From Varibaculum prostatecancerukia (lineage in GTDB: Bacteria; Actinomycetota; Actinomycetes; Actinomycetales; Actinomycetaceae), in contig NZ_OW968402.1 in the NCBI RefSeq assembly GCF_943169825.2, forward strand, positions 2,046,001 to 2,110,000: 64,000 bases of DNA, read 5' to 3'. The notes under the pieces were generated by a model. It made no database searches, was not told where the DNA came from, and saw nothing but the letters and a program-made list of their open reading frames with translations. The position numbers were made by a program, and so were the translations under genes. Below are positions 1-8,632 of the stretch, piece by piece; within the stretch, counting starts at the first letter, position 1, and each line of letters starts with the position of its first letter.

Positions 1-852
1 TTAGTGATTATTGCCCTGGCAATTGTGATAGTAGGTGGCACCCAGGTACTTTCCGACTTCTGGTACTCACGCCTGATGGGGCGACAAAAGCAAAACGACG
101 CCCCGGGAGCAGTAGGCGCGATTAGCGGTCTTTCCAAAAAAGTTGCACGCGAAAAACAGGCTGGCCCCGGGGTGCATCTGGATGCGAAAATCGCGGTGCG
201 TAACCTGGATGTGGATTTAGATTTTGCTCCCGGCTCCGCCACCGCCTTGCTGGGCCCGAATGGGGCGGGAAAATCTACCATTATTTCCCTGTTGGCCGGA
301 ACACTGGTACCGGATTCTGGCTCTATTAAATGGAGCGTCGACCAGCCCCGGATTGTCCTCCTCGCCCAAGACCCGGCGCTATTTCCGCATATGTCCGTGC
401 TGCGTAACGTAGTGTTTGGGTTGCGCTGCTTAGGGATCGATAGGCCGCGCGCTGAAAAGCTGGCTCGCGCCCAACTAGACTCCGTAGGCATGCAGACCTT
501 AGAGCGCCGCCGTCCCCATCAGCTTTCCGGCGGTCAAAAGCAACGCGCCGCTATTGCCCGGGCGATGGCGATTGAACCGGATGTGGTGTTACTGGACGAA
601 CCGATGGCCTCCCTAGACGTAGAGGTAGCCGATCAGCTGCGGCTGTTATTGCGGGAACGGATTGGGGGTGCCACCACTATCCAGGTCACCCACGACCTAA
701 CCGATGTGATTGCCTTAGATTGCCAGGTAGTAGTGCTAAAACATGGGAAAGTTACTCGGCGCGGCTATTGGCGCGACCTATTCGAGGAAACTGAAGATCG
801 GTTCTTGCAGCAACTAACCCGCAAAGCCCAGCTAGATAACGCTATTAAATAG
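1..852 (+). CDS. Molybdate-type ABC transporter, fused permease/ATPase (5' partial)
   Basis: The frame is open from the first base, so the true start lies upstream. The first ~25 visible residues look like the last membrane helix of an ABC permease. A linker follows, then a compact ATPase: Walker A GPNGAGKST near residue 85, signature LSGGQKQR, Walker B VVLLDEP and the switch His in QVTHDL. A permease fused to such an ATPase is typical of actinobacterial ModBC-type oxyanion importers; the gene would energise uptake of molybdate or a related anion. The substrate is inferred from fusion architecture only; sulfate or another oxyanion remains possible. The C-terminus lacks the usual TOBE/Mop region and ends soon after the ATPase core. 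Confidence 0.7.
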   Translation, partial: LVIIALAIVIVGGTQVLSDFWYSRLMGRQKQNDAPGAVGAISGLSKKVAREKQAGPGVHLDAKIAVRNLDVDLDFAPGSATALLGPNGAGKSTIISLLAGTLVPDSGSIKWSVDQPRIVLLAQDPALFPHMSVLRNVVFGLRCLGIDRPRAEKLARAQLDSVGMQTLERRRPHQLSGGQKQRAAIARAMAIEPDVVLLDEPMASLDVEVADQLRLLLRERIGGATTIQVTHDLTDVIALDCQVVVLKHGKVTRRGYWRDLFEETEDRFLQQLTRKAQLDNAIK

Positions 853-935
853 GATTCACGGTTAGCTTTGTAGGACAACGACGGGTGGGAAATCTGGGTT
901 AGGGGTGCTTGCAGGCTGCAGGTAAGCTAACATCC

Positions 936-2090
936 ATGAGCATGTCCCGTTCCGCGAAGAGCGGCCCGATCGCTTCCTCCTCTGCGTCTTCCTCCCAGGC
1001 TGCCTTTAAGGTCGTACCTACTCCGATTACCGCCGAAGACCGTTTAATCGCCGATTTTAGCCGTAATCTGCATACTCACCCCCGGGTGCTGGTGGGCACC
1101 GGAGATGATTGCGCGGTTTTGGCGCATCCTGATTCTCGCTCCGTTATTTCCACCGATGTGCTGGTTGAGGGAGTACATTTTCGCCGCGACTGGATGAGCC
1201 TAGAACAGATTGGCCAGCGCGCGGCCGCTCAAAACGCCGCCGATATTGCGGCGATGGGAGCCAGCGCCCATAGCGCGGTCGCGGCGGTAACTGTTCCCAA
1301 AGAAATGGGCAAGACTGAGATGAATGCCTTGGCTGCCGGGCTGACAAAAGGGTTAGAGAGTTACGGGTACTCCCTGGTAGGAGGAGATTTATCGCGCGGA
1401 TCTTGCCTGCAGGTGGCAGTTACGGTTATCGGGGATTTACAAGGTCGGTCTCCCCTGCTGCGCAGTGGGGCAAAAGCGGGTGACCTGGTGTATTTCTCCG
1501 GCAATCTGGGGGATTCGGCTGCCGGTTTAGCGCTGCTAGAACGCTTTCAAAGTCCGGCAGTGGCGGTAAATGATCCTGCCCTTCCTAAAACCTTGCACAA
1601 CCTTGCGGATGAGGTGATTTCTCGCTATCAAGTGCCGCAGGTTCCTGCCGATCTTGCGCCGCAACTGGCGGGGGCAGGCGTGCATGCATTGATGGATGTT
1701 TCCGATGGGCTCACCCGTGACGGAGCGAAAATAGCTGTCGCCTCCGGAGTGGTTATTGATTTACAGCGTGAACTGTTGGAAAAGTACGCGAGCCGGTTAT
1801 CAGGGCTTGCTCATGCCCTGGGGATTAACGCTTGGGATTGGGTTTTAGGCGGCGGCGAAGACCACGGGTTACTTTGTACCGCGCCCGCAGGATTTTCGAT
1901 TCCCGGATTTTCCGCCATTGGACGGGTACTACCAGCAAACTCGCCTGGGCATACGGAATGCAGCGAAAGTAGCGGCGAGGACGCAGGGGTCACTAATCCC
2001 CACTCGTCCTCAAAAGAAAGCCTAGGAACAGAGCTGTTAATAGATGGAAAACTGCAGTGCCAGCAAGGTTGGGATCATTTTGCCTCTTAG
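936..2090 (+). CDS. thiL: Thiamine-monophosphate kinase
   Basis: Phosphorylates thiamine monophosphate to the diphosphate cofactor in the cytosol. Family motifs are clear: GTGDDCAVL (metal/ATP-binding aspartates), DVLVEGVHFRRDW, the LVGGDLSRG loop and DVSDGL. I prefer the ATG at 936 to the in-frame TTG at 909, although neither has a strong ribosome site. The first ~30 residues are Ser/Ala-rich and not conserved. A hydrophilic Ser/Glu-rich insertion near the C-terminus makes the protein (384 aa) longer than the usual ~325. No other thiamine gene is nearby. Confidence 0.9.
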   Translation: MSMSRSAKSGPIASSSASSSQAAFKVVPTPITAEDRLIADFSRNLHTHPRVLVGTGDDCAVLAHPDSRSVISTDVLVEGVHFRRDWMSLEQIGQRAAAQNAADIAAMGASAHSAVAAVTVPKEMGKTEMNALAAGLTKGLESYGYSLVGGDLSRGSCLQVAVTVIGDLQGRSPLLRSGAKAGDLVYFSGNLGDSAAGLALLERFQSPAVAVNDPALPKTLHNLADEVISRYQVPQVPADLAPQLAGAGVHALMDVSDGLTRDGAKIAVASGVVIDLQRELLEKYASRLSGLAHALGINAWDWVLGGGEDHGLLCTAPAGFSIPGFSAIGRVLPANSPGHTECSESSGEDAGVTNPHSSSKESLGTELLIDGKLQCQQGWDHFAS

Positions 2091-2133
2091 AGGCAGGAGT
2101 TAAAAATAAAATTTAACGCGAAAAAGCTACCAG

Positions 2134-2209
2134 TGGTGGCTCCGACCGGCATCGATCCGGTGACCTTTCGATTTTCAGTCGAACGCTCTCCCAACTGAGC
2201 TACAGAGCC
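2134..2209 (-). tRNA. tRNA-Phe (GAA)
   Basis: Reading the minus strand from 2209, a 7-bp acceptor stem starts GGCTCTG and closes with CGGAGCC. The D-arm, an anticodon stem TTCGA/TCGAA around loop CTGAAAA (anticodon GAA) and a T-arm are present. The discriminator is A and CCA is encoded. Confidence 0.95.
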
Positions 2210-2229
2210 TAGCGGTCTAATAAGACCTG

Positions 2230-2303
2230 CGACCCAGACGGGACTCGAACCCGCGACCTCCGCCGTGACAGGGCGGCGCGCTAACCAACTGCGCCACTGG
2301 GCC
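2230..2303 (-). tRNA. tRNA-Asp (GTC)
   Basis: On the minus strand the acceptor GGCCCAG pairs with CTGGGTC. The anticodon stem CCGCC/GGCGG holds loop CTGTCAC (anticodon GTC), and the T-loop is TTCGAGT. CCA is not encoded after the G discriminator. It is the middle gene of a three-tRNA cluster, probably one transcript with its neighbours. Confidence 0.95.
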
Positions 2304-2339
2304 ATATTTATTTATGTTTCTCCACCTCTCGGCAGATCG

Positions 2340-2412
2340 TACCCCCAACGGGATTCGAACCCGTGCCGTCGCCGTGAAAGGGCGGTGTCCTAGGCCTCTA
2401 GACGATGGGGGC
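2340..2412 (-). tRNA. tRNA-Glu (TTC)
   Basis: The minus-strand acceptor GCCCCCA pairs with TGGGGGT. The anticodon arm holds loop CTTTCAC (anticodon TTC), and the T-loop TTCGAAT is standard. It is the first gene of the minus-strand Glu-Asp-Phe cluster, an order common in actinobacteria. Charged tRNA-Glu is also the substrate of the HemA encoded at 26.1-27.4 kb. Confidence 0.95.
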
Positions 2413-2578
2413 CTTGCGGCCTGGCCCAAAGGCCTCGGCTCAGACTTGAATTAGCTTACCGGGCGAAGGTGAGTAAAGGCAAAGTAATCATCTATGAAGC
2501 CTCTCACAACTAACGTTTACCGCGTTGTTTAAGGGTTTAATAACTGCATTTTTTGCCCGCGAAACGTAGTCTAGATAT

Positions 2579-3763
2579 ATGCAGCTGCAACCTTGGGGAA
2601 CATCTTCATCCGATCAAACTGTCGAAAAAGTATTCGACTGGTTAACTAGCCTCGCCGGTATGGGCGTGGGGGTAGTCTCTGGGATAGTGCTGGCGTTAAT
2701 CGCTACTGCCATTTTGAAGCTGGTGTCCCGGCGGCAACCGCTCACGAAATTGATCCTGAACCGCGCTACCCGCGCCTTCTTCCTCACCATGATAATTTTG
2801 GGAGCCTATCTGGGCTGGAAATACACCACCTCCGGTCTAGAAATTGAAAGTTCTACCGGAATTGGGCGCTTTAGTCATGGACTGCTGGTTGCAGTAATTT
2901 TGGCGTTTACTTTCCTTACTACCCGAATCTGCTATCTGATTGAGGACGTAGCGGTCAAGGCTAACCAAGAGAAGCCCTCTCGTAACCGTTCGAAAATGCT
3001 CACCCAAGCACAGGTGATTCGGCGCGTCCTGCAAGCGGTAGTGGTCGTGGTGGGGATTGCCAGCGCGATTTTAACCTTCCCCTCTGCCCAGGTGGCAATG
3101 GGATCTATGTTGGCTTCAGCTGGGGTGGCCTCGATTGTGGCAACTTTGGCTGCTCAATCGACCTTGGCGAATGTGTTCGCCGGGGTGCAAATGGCGTTGT
3201 CAGACGCTCTGCGGGTAGGAGATAAGGTACAGGTTCCTGGTTTAGACGGGAAAAAAGAACTGGGCACGGTAGAGGAAATCACCCTCACCTACGTGGTGCT
3301 TAATCTCTTTGATGAACGCCGAATGATTGTGCCTTCTACCCATTTCACTCAACAGAAGTTCGAGAACTGGACACGCAAACACACTCAGCAGGTGGGAATG
3401 GTGGAGCTCTATCTCGACTATTCCGCACCTATCGATTCGATCCGCGCACAAGTGGATTTGCTGCTGTCGGGCACTGAACTGTGGGATGGACGCAGCGCCA
3501 GCGTCGATGTTTCCGATATGAACGCTGATTGCCAGACTGTAAGGATCTCCGTTTCTGCGGTAGACAGCAATGATTTGTGGGTATTACGGTGCTACCTGCG
3601 CGAACAGCTGATTCAGTGGTTGGTGAAAGAGCTGCCTTGGGCGCTGGTTTCCCGCCGGATTCAACCGCAAGAGGTTCGCTACCTCAGCCGTGACCGTTCC
3701 GACGAGGAAGTTCACCGCCTGGCACGCAAGTTGGTAGGCGAAAATCAGCCAGAGAAAGGCTAA
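2579..3763 (+). CDS. Small-conductance mechanosensitive channel (MscS family)
   Basis: Inner-membrane channel that opens under membrane tension to release solutes. Four hydrophobic segments lie in the first ~190 residues. The last is the pore-lining Gly/Ala-rich helix (GSMLASAGVASIVATLAAQS). A beta domain follows (GDKVQVPGL, GTVEEITL, the VPSTHF stretch at the position of the usual IPN motif), then an alpha/beta C-terminal domain. The start is the ATG at 2579, the first in-frame one. Its stop abuts msrB with no gap, so the two are probably cotranscribed. Confidence 0.88.
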   Translation: MQLQPWGTSSSDQTVEKVFDWLTSLAGMGVGVVSGIVLALIATAILKLVSRRQPLTKLILNRATRAFFLTMIILGAYLGWKYTTSGLEIESSTGIGRFSHGLLVAVILAFTFLTTRICYLIEDVAVKANQEKPSRNRSKMLTQAQVIRRVLQAVVVVVGIASAILTFPSAQVAMGSMLASAGVASIVATLAAQSTLANVFAGVQMALSDALRVGDKVQVPGLDGKKELGTVEEITLTYVVLNLFDERRMIVPSTHFTQQKFENWTRKHTQQVGMVELYLDYSAPIDSIRAQVDLLLSGTELWDGRSASVDVSDMNADCQTVRISVSAVDSNDLWVLRCYLREQLIQWLVKELPWALVSRRIQPQEVRYLSRDRSDEEVHRLARKLVGENQPEKG

Positions 3764-4168
3764 ATGATGAGTGAATTTGATCCCCGCACCGCCAGCGAGA
3801 CAGATTGGCGAAACCGCCTGGATGCTAACGAATATTACGTTTTACGCGAGGCCGGAACCGAACGCCCAGGTACTGGGAAGCATCTCTACGAAAACCGGCA
3901 GGGGATTTACCGTTGCCGAGGCTGCGGGGCAGAGCTGTTCCGCTCCGACACCAAGTTTGATTCTAACTGCGGCTGGCCAGCTTTTTTCCAGCCCGAGGAC
4001 GCCGCTGTCAGCTATCACCGCGACTCCTCGCACGGGATGATCAGGACCGAGGTTCGTTGCGCTAACTGTGGCTGCCATCTAGGACATGTTTTCGAGGACG
4101 CGCCGGATATGCCGACTGGGCAACGCTATTGTATTAACTCTATCTGCCTGGATTTTCAAGCCGAATAA
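3764..4168 (+). CDS. msrB: Peptide-methionine (R)-S-oxide reductase
   Basis: Reduces the R-epimer of methionine sulfoxide in proteins. The 134-aa protein has the complete MsrB domain: zinc pairs CRGC and CANC, the CGWPAF loop, the GHVF motif and the catalytic cysteine in RYCINS. The start immediately follows the channel gene's stop (TAAATG), which indicates translational coupling. Two adjacent ATG codons (3764, 3767) could both serve. A nuclease-fold gene starts two bases after this gene's stop, giving a three-gene operon. Confidence 0.95.
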   Translation: MMSEFDPRTASETDWRNRLDANEYYVLREAGTERPGTGKHLYENRQGIYRCRGCGAELFRSDTKFDSNCGWPAFFQPEDAAVSYHRDSSHGMIRTEVRCANCGCHLGHVFEDAPDMPTGQRYCINSICLDFQAE

Positions 4169-4169
4169 T

Positions 4170-5003
4170 ATGCGGATAATCAGCGCTAATCTGGAGCATG
4201 GTACCCCGGCTGAGGGGCAAACTTTGCCTGGGAATCGCTGGCAGGAGCTGGCGCAACTGTTTGCCGCTTTCCGCCCCGATGCGATCTGCTTGCAAGAAGT
4301 TGACTATTACCAGTTGCGCTCGGGGTTCCAAGACCAGACCCGCACCCTAGCCACTGCCTTGAATAAGGAAACCGGGCAGGTCTGGCAGCACCGATTCTTA
4401 AGTTTTTTCACTGGTCAAACGGCTTTCGGACTGAGATTGCCAGTGGCGTTAACTACTAGCGCCCTCGCTAATCAACACCGCTTTTTTCAAGCTAATCGAC
4501 CCCTGCTGGGCGGATACGGAGTGGGGATATTAACCCCCCATCCGGTGCGCCGCTGGGTGAGCGCCAAACTGGGTGCGGCTCCCCCACGCATCAAAATTGC
4601 CGACCCAGATCCGCGCACCTGGAAATTCTATGGCGGGCAAACCCGCAGCCTGCTAGGGGCAGAAATAGTAACTGCAAATGGACGATTTTTACTGGGCAGC
4701 ACCCACCTAGAGCTGGGAGTTGCTACCGCAAGACGGCAGCTAGTCCGCTCCTGGGAGGGATTGTCTTTGCTGGCGGGGAAAGCAACTCCGCTGCTGGTGG
4801 GGGATATGAATCTTCGTGAGGAGGTATCTCGCGCCCTCTACCCCTACTTGTCTTTCGCGACTGCCCCCACTTTCCCAGCTAGTGAGCCTCACTTCCAGAT
4901 TGACCAGTTATTTGCTCCCCCCACTTGCCAAATCTTGGGAATAGACACTATCCAAATGCCGATCTCTGATCACCGCGCATTGTTTGTCGAATTACAGTCG
5001 TAA
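4170..5003 (+). CDS. Endonuclease/exonuclease/phosphatase-fold protein
   Basis: Metal-dependent phosphoesterase fold. Visible motifs are the N-terminal SANLEHG, ICLQEVDYYQ (catalytic Glu), LLGSTHLELG, LLVGDMNLR (the D-x-N pair) and the C-terminal SDHRALFVEL (catalytic His). Substrate unknown: DNA, phospholipid or a nucleotide are all possible for this superfamily. I chose the ATG at 4170, two bases after msrB, because the conserved strand begins at once (MRIISAN). An in-frame upstream GTG/TTG start would overlap msrB. No signal peptide is visible, so it is probably cytosolic. Confidence 0.75.
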   Translation: MRIISANLEHGTPAEGQTLPGNRWQELAQLFAAFRPDAICLQEVDYYQLRSGFQDQTRTLATALNKETGQVWQHRFLSFFTGQTAFGLRLPVALTTSALANQHRFFQANRPLLGGYGVGILTPHPVRRWVSAKLGAAPPRIKIADPDPRTWKFYGGQTRSLLGAEIVTANGRFLLGSTHLELGVATARRQLVRSWEGLSLLAGKATPLLVGDMNLREEVSRALYPYLSFATAPTFPASEPHFQIDQLFAPPTCQILGIDTIQMPISDHRALFVELQS

Positions 5004-5018
5004 CTGTAGGGGGTGGCG

Positions 5019-5915
5019 ATGGGTAGCGCGCGGAAATTTTCTGATCGGATTCCGGCGCCTTTAATTTTTGTGGGCTCTGGTTTGTCGCAATATTCGGGCG
5101 CGGCGGTCGCTACTATCTGGTTGTTTTCCCTGATGAGTCCCACTACAGTGGCCTGGTGGCGAGTGGCGATAGCAGCCGTTATCCTGGTGCTGATTCGCCG
5201 TCCTTTCCACCGCGGCCTCACCTGGCGGGCGCTGGCAGCAGCAACGGTTTTGGGGTTATTCATCACCACCATGAATATGACTTTTTACCAGGCTATTTCG
5301 CGGATTCCCCTGGGTACTTGCGTCTCGATTGAGTTTGTGGGGCCGGTGGTGGTGGCACTTTTTCGAGGACACGGCTGGCGCACTCGGATCGCGGCGATTC
5401 TTGCGGGGGTGGGAGTAGCTTCCATTTCCGGGATTGGCCTGGATATTTCCACTGCCTCGGCACGGATCGGGTTGGCGTTTTCGATTGCTGCTGGTTTTTG
5501 TTGGGCGGGCTATATCGTAGTAGGGCAAAAACTCGCTGCCGCCGGTCATGGCCAAGATTCTTTAGCGATGGGTTTATTTATCGCAGCTATCCTGACGGTG
5601 CCGATAGTAGGGCCGTTGGAGATCGCTAAGGGGTGGCAAAGTGGCTGGATCTTGTTTTGCTGTATTGCGGTGGGAGTGCTTTCTACGGCGTTACCGTTTC
5701 CTCTGGAGCAGGTGGCGTTACGGCGCCTAGGTCCCGACATTTTTTCGCTATTAGCTTGCCTAATGCCGGCGATTAGTGAGCTGGTGACGATGGCAGCCCT
5801 CCGCCACCTGCCAAATGCTGGAGAAATCGTGGGATTACTGTGCATTTCGCTGGCGGTTGCTTTTGCACAATACCGTCCGGGAATGTTAAACAGGAAAAGT
5901 ACGGATAATAGCTAG
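5019..5915 (+). CDS. EamA/DMT-family transporter (RhtA-like)
   Basis: About ten hydrophobic helices form the two EamA repeats typical of the drug/metabolite superfamily. The sequence resembles the RhtA/YedA-type exporters of amino acids, for example PTTVAWWRVAIAA in the first repeat and LRRLGPDIFSLLACLMPA in the second. The start is ATG 5019 behind a GTAGGGGG ribosome site; GTG 5013 is an alternative. It follows the phosphoesterase gene by 15 bases. The substrate cannot be read from the sequence. Confidence 0.8.
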   Translation: MGSARKFSDRIPAPLIFVGSGLSQYSGAAVATIWLFSLMSPTTVAWWRVAIAAVILVLIRRPFHRGLTWRALAAATVLGLFITTMNMTFYQAISRIPLGTCVSIEFVGPVVVALFRGHGWRTRIAAILAGVGVASISGIGLDISTASARIGLAFSIAAGFCWAGYIVVGQKLAAAGHGQDSLAMGLFIAAILTVPIVGPLEIAKGWQSGWILFCCIAVGVLSTALPFPLEQVALRRLGPDIFSLLACLMPAISELVTMAALRHLPNAGEIVGLLCISLAVAFAQYRPGMLNRKSTDNS

Positions 5916-5935
5916 AGAAAGTTTTGGAGAAGAAA

Positions 5936-6181
5936 ATGGGTTTGATTGGTTCGATTATTGCTGGTGGCATCATTGGTGCTTTAGCTCGCTTCTTTATGAA
6001 GGGTAAGCAGAACATGGGGATGATCATCACCATCATCATCGGTATGATTTCTGCTGGTCTGTCTGATTGGATCTTGGCCAAGGTAATTGGTGAGGGTCAC
6101 GGTTTCATTAGCTTCGTAGTGGCGATTGTGATTGCAGTCGGTTTGATTACCGCCTACCTGGGAATTACTAACAAGAAATAA
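5936..6181 (+). CDS. GlsB/YeaQ/YmgE-family small membrane protein
   Basis: An 81-residue protein with three hydrophobic helices and the Gly-rich start GLIGSIIAGGIIGALARFFM that marks the transglycosylase-associated/YeaQ family. These proteins are linked to stress responses, but their molecular job is not settled. ATG 5936 is preceded by TTGGAGAAG; an in-frame TTG at 5924 is unlikely. A strong terminator hairpin starts about 60 bases downstream. Confidence 0.82.
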   Translation: MGLIGSIIAGGIIGALARFFMKGKQNMGMIITIIIGMISAGLSDWILAKVIGEGHGFISFVVAIVIAVGLITAYLGITNKK

Positions 6182-6240
6182 AACTAGCCCCGGCTACCTA
6201 ACGGTTTTGGTGGCTGCGGCTCCCAAAATCTAGAAGACAT

Positions 6241-6285
6241 AAAGCTGCTGTCCGGCAAGTTACTTTGCCGGGCAGCAGCTTTTTG
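6241..6285 (+). terminator. Intrinsic terminator after the GlsB-like gene
   Basis: Inverted repeat GCTGCTGtCCGGCAAG / CTTTGCCGGGCAGCAGC with a three-base loop, followed by TTTTT. It ends the plus-strand run that begins at the MscS channel gene. Confidence 0.85.
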
Positions 6286-6687
6286 CTATCCCTGAGCTTA
6301 ACCCCTCTAACTCTAAAGTAGTTACCTGAGGGTTTTGAGGTCGGGTGAGCACCACAAGATTTTTCCCGCTAAGCACCGAGGTCTGGACTGTTGAAAACCT
6401 TTACATTGCGGCGAAACTTCGCCATTGGGAACGAAGTTTTCCGCAGGTTATCCCCAGGCAACCTGCAAATGCTAACGCTCAGGCAGGTCAAAGCCTCAAT
6501 ACCGCTATGACCAGTTCAAACCCCTAATACCCTCAAGGTTTACCTGAGGGTAATCAAGAAAAATTTGACATTTCCGGCTTTAAGACTTTGGTTAAAAAAG
6601 TTATCCACAGATATTATCCACAGGGGTGTGCGCGAATATAAAACCGCAGCGAAACCTGTGGATACTATCTGTGGATGATTGCCCGAC
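6286..6687. other. Non-coding region between convergent genes
   Basis: About 400 bases without a credible gene. It contains a small inverted repeat around 6529-6553 (ACCCTCAaGGT / ACCTGAGGGT), and its right arm recurs near 6325 (TTACCTGAGGG). A DnaA-box-like TTATCCCCA lies at 6448-6456. The DnaA-box inverted repeat, listed separately, occupies its right end. A 60-codon open frame here has no ribosome site or recognisable product. Confidence 0.6.
6603..6676. repeat. 22-bp inverted repeat carrying DnaA boxes
   Basis: Arms 6603-6624 and 6655-6676 match at 21 of 22 positions, with a 30-base spacer. The left arm region has two exact DnaA boxes, TTATCCACA at 6601-6609 and 6614-6622. The right arm has two near-boxes in the opposite orientation (TGTGGATAC at 6657, TGTGGATGA at 6670). 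The arms stop 11 bases short of the purC stop codon. Confidence 0.7.
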
Positions 6688-7608
6688 TTACTCGTTAAGA
6701 GTGCGCCCGGTGAGAGTTTCGTAGATTTCCTTATAGCGACCGGATGTTTGCTTCACCACATCTGCGGGGATCTCTGGGGGATCCTGTAACTTGTATGGCT
6801 GCCAATCGCAGGCATCCGAATCCACCCAGTCCCGCAGAATTTGGGTGTCCATCCGGGGATTATGCTTGCCTGGCTCATAATTATCGGCACTCCAAAAACG
6901 CGAAGAATCCGGAGTCAGTACCTCGTCACCCAAGACCACGGCCTCGCCCCCATAGGGTAGAGCCGAACCGAACTCGAACTTGGTGGATCCTAAAATCACC
7001 CCGCTATCGAGGGCAATCTTGGCTGCACGGTCGTAGAGATCCAACGAATACTCGATAATCTTATCTACCCGACCACTGCCAACTAGCGACTGCAACGCTT
7101 CCCAGGAAACGTTGTTGTCATGGCGACCCATCTGGGTTTTGGCAACCGGATTGAAAACTGGTTCCTCTAGCTTTTGATCCTGCTGCAAACCCTCGGGCAT
7201 CCGCGCCCCGCCGATGGTGCCTTTGGCCTGATACTCACGCCAGGCTGCCCCGGATAAGTAACCGGAGACATGGCACTCCAGAGGGTACATATCGAGGCGG
7301 CGGCAAATCATCGCGCGTCCAGCTACCATCTCGGGTACCGAGGAAGTGGATAGGAAGTGGTTGGGAATAGAATCCCCCAACTGCTCTAGCCACCAGGTAG
7401 TCAACTGGGTAAGCGCAATGCCTTTACCCGGAATTTCTGTAGGAAAGACCTGGCCATAGGCACTGAAACGGTCAGTAGCTACAATCAGAACCGTGTCTGA
7501 ATCGTACGCGGACTGCCCCGCAGGATAATAGATTTCTCGTTCTTTACCGGAAAATAAATGGCGCCATCCACGCAGCGCCGGAGTATCACTTGACGACATA
7601 TTTATCAT
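6688..7608 (-). CDS. purC: Phosphoribosylaminoimidazole-succinocarboxamide synthase
   Basis: SAICAR synthetase joins aspartate to CAIR in purine synthesis. Motifs match the family: SGKEREIY (ATP loop), ATDRFSAY, the VVRRL-like CRRLDMYPLECHVSGY, GSTKFEFG and LTPDSSRFW. The length, 306 aa, is usual for the actinobacterial form. Start codon ATG 7608 or 7599 (MINM). No other de novo pur gene is adjacent; purA is 13 kb away. The DnaA-box repeat lies immediately downstream. Confidence 0.93.
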   Translation of the reverse strand: MINMSSSDTPALRGWRHLFSGKEREIYYPAGQSAYDSDTVLIVATDRFSAYGQVFPTEIPGKGIALTQLTTWWLEQLGDSIPNHFLSTSSVPEMVAGRAMICRRLDMYPLECHVSGYLSGAAWREYQAKGTIGGARMPEGLQQDQKLEEPVFNPVAKTQMGRHDNNVSWEALQSLVGSGRVDKIIEYSLDLYDRAAKIALDSGVILGSTKFEFGSALPYGGEAVVLGDEVLTPDSSRFWSADNYEPGKHNPRMDTQILRDWVDSDACDWQPYKLQDPPEIPADVVKQTSGRYKEIYETLTGRTLNE

Positions 7609-7726
7609 TCTTACACTTTTTATTTAGATATGGGAGGGCTGCAGCAAAATTTCTAAAAATTTCTGTGGCTATAATAGGAAGCGCTAACAGAAAATTAGGT
7701 ATAGCCAAGTTGGAGGTACTCAAACT

Positions 7727-8632
7727 TTGCATCAACATGCTCCTGCCACCGAATCCACTCGCAACCGGTTACTGATTGCTGCCGGGATAACTTTTGCGAT
7801 CCTGGTCGCCCAGCTCATCGGATCTATATTGTCTGGCTCCCTAGCCCTAGCTGCCGACACCGGTCACGTAGCGATAGATTCCATAGGGCTATTCGTAGCT
7901 GCATTCACCGCCACTTTGTTAACCCGCCCCGCCACTGACTCCATGACCTATGGTTACGCGCGCCTAGAAGCAATCGCTGGCGGTCTGCAAGCAGGGATGA
8001 TTATTATCATCTGCACAGTTATTGGCTACCACGGGATTCTTCGCCTAATCACCCCTGCCCCAGTTGACGGCACCCAAATGGCAGCCTGGGCTCTAGCTGG
8101 ATTGATCGGCAACTTGGCATCTATGCTGGTAATGATGGGGCGGCACCGCGATAACCTAAATATTCGCGCTGCGTTTTTGGAAGTGTCCGTCGATGCGATT
8201 TCTTCGGTCGGAGTTATCGCCGGAGGAATAATCACCCGCCTAACCGGCATTACCCGTGTTGATGCGGTGATTTCCCTGCTGATTGCCGGAGCAATGTTGC
8301 CGCGTGGCTACAAACTGTTAAAAGAAGCGGGATCAATCTTACTTGACCGTGTTCCCAGCGATTTGAACGCCGACCATATCCGCGAGCATATTTTGGAGGT
8401 AGAACACGTAACTGGGGTTCATGACCTGCACGTATGGCCGCTAAACTCCCACACCGTGCTGCTATCAGCCCATATAGTTATCGCCAAGGAATGCTACCGT
8501 GACGGGCACGCCCTCGAGGTGTTACACCAGGTAGAAGAGTGCATGAAGTCCCATTTCCCGCGCAGCATCGAGCACTGCACCCTGCAGATTGAGCCCGAAG
8601 GCCACGCTGCCCACGAAACCCTAAAGCACTAG
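7727..8632 (+). CDS. Cation diffusion facilitator (CDF) metal exporter
   Basis: A membrane proton/metal antiporter with six helices and a cytoplasmic ferredoxin-like domain (GVHDLHVWPLNSHT, typical of the ZitB/CzcD group). The TM2 metal site reads DTGHVAIDS (His and Asp). The TM5 site reads LEVSVDAISS, with Glu where zinc CDFs usually have His. The start is TTG 7727 behind GGAGGT; a TATAAT hexamer at 7668 could be its -10. Usually Zn(II), Cd(II) or Co(II); the altered TM5 site leaves the metal open. Confidence 0.88.
   Translation: MHQHAPATESTRNRLLIAAGITFAILVAQLIGSILSGSLALAADTGHVAIDSIGLFVAAFTATLLTRPATDSMTYGYARLEAIAGGLQAGMIIIICTVIGYHGILRLITPAPVDGTQMAAWALAGLIGNLASMLVMMGRHRDNLNIRAAFLEVSVDAISSVGVIAGGIITRLTGITRVDAVISLLIAGAMLPRGYKLLKEAGSILLDRVPSDLNADHIREHILEVEHVTGVHDLHVWPLNSHTVLLSAHIVIAKECYRDGHALEVLHQVEECMKSHFPRSIEHCTLQIEPEGHAAHETLKH

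Noticed and set aside
2087-2429. Minus-strand open frames across the tRNA cluster
   Set aside because: They are translations of the three tRNA genes (for example the Asp tRNA T-arm) and have no ribosome sites.
6601-6678. Chromosome origin (oriC)
   Set aside because: DnaA boxes are present but no dnaA, dnaN or rpmH neighbours and no clear unwinding region; kept only as a DnaA-binding candidate.
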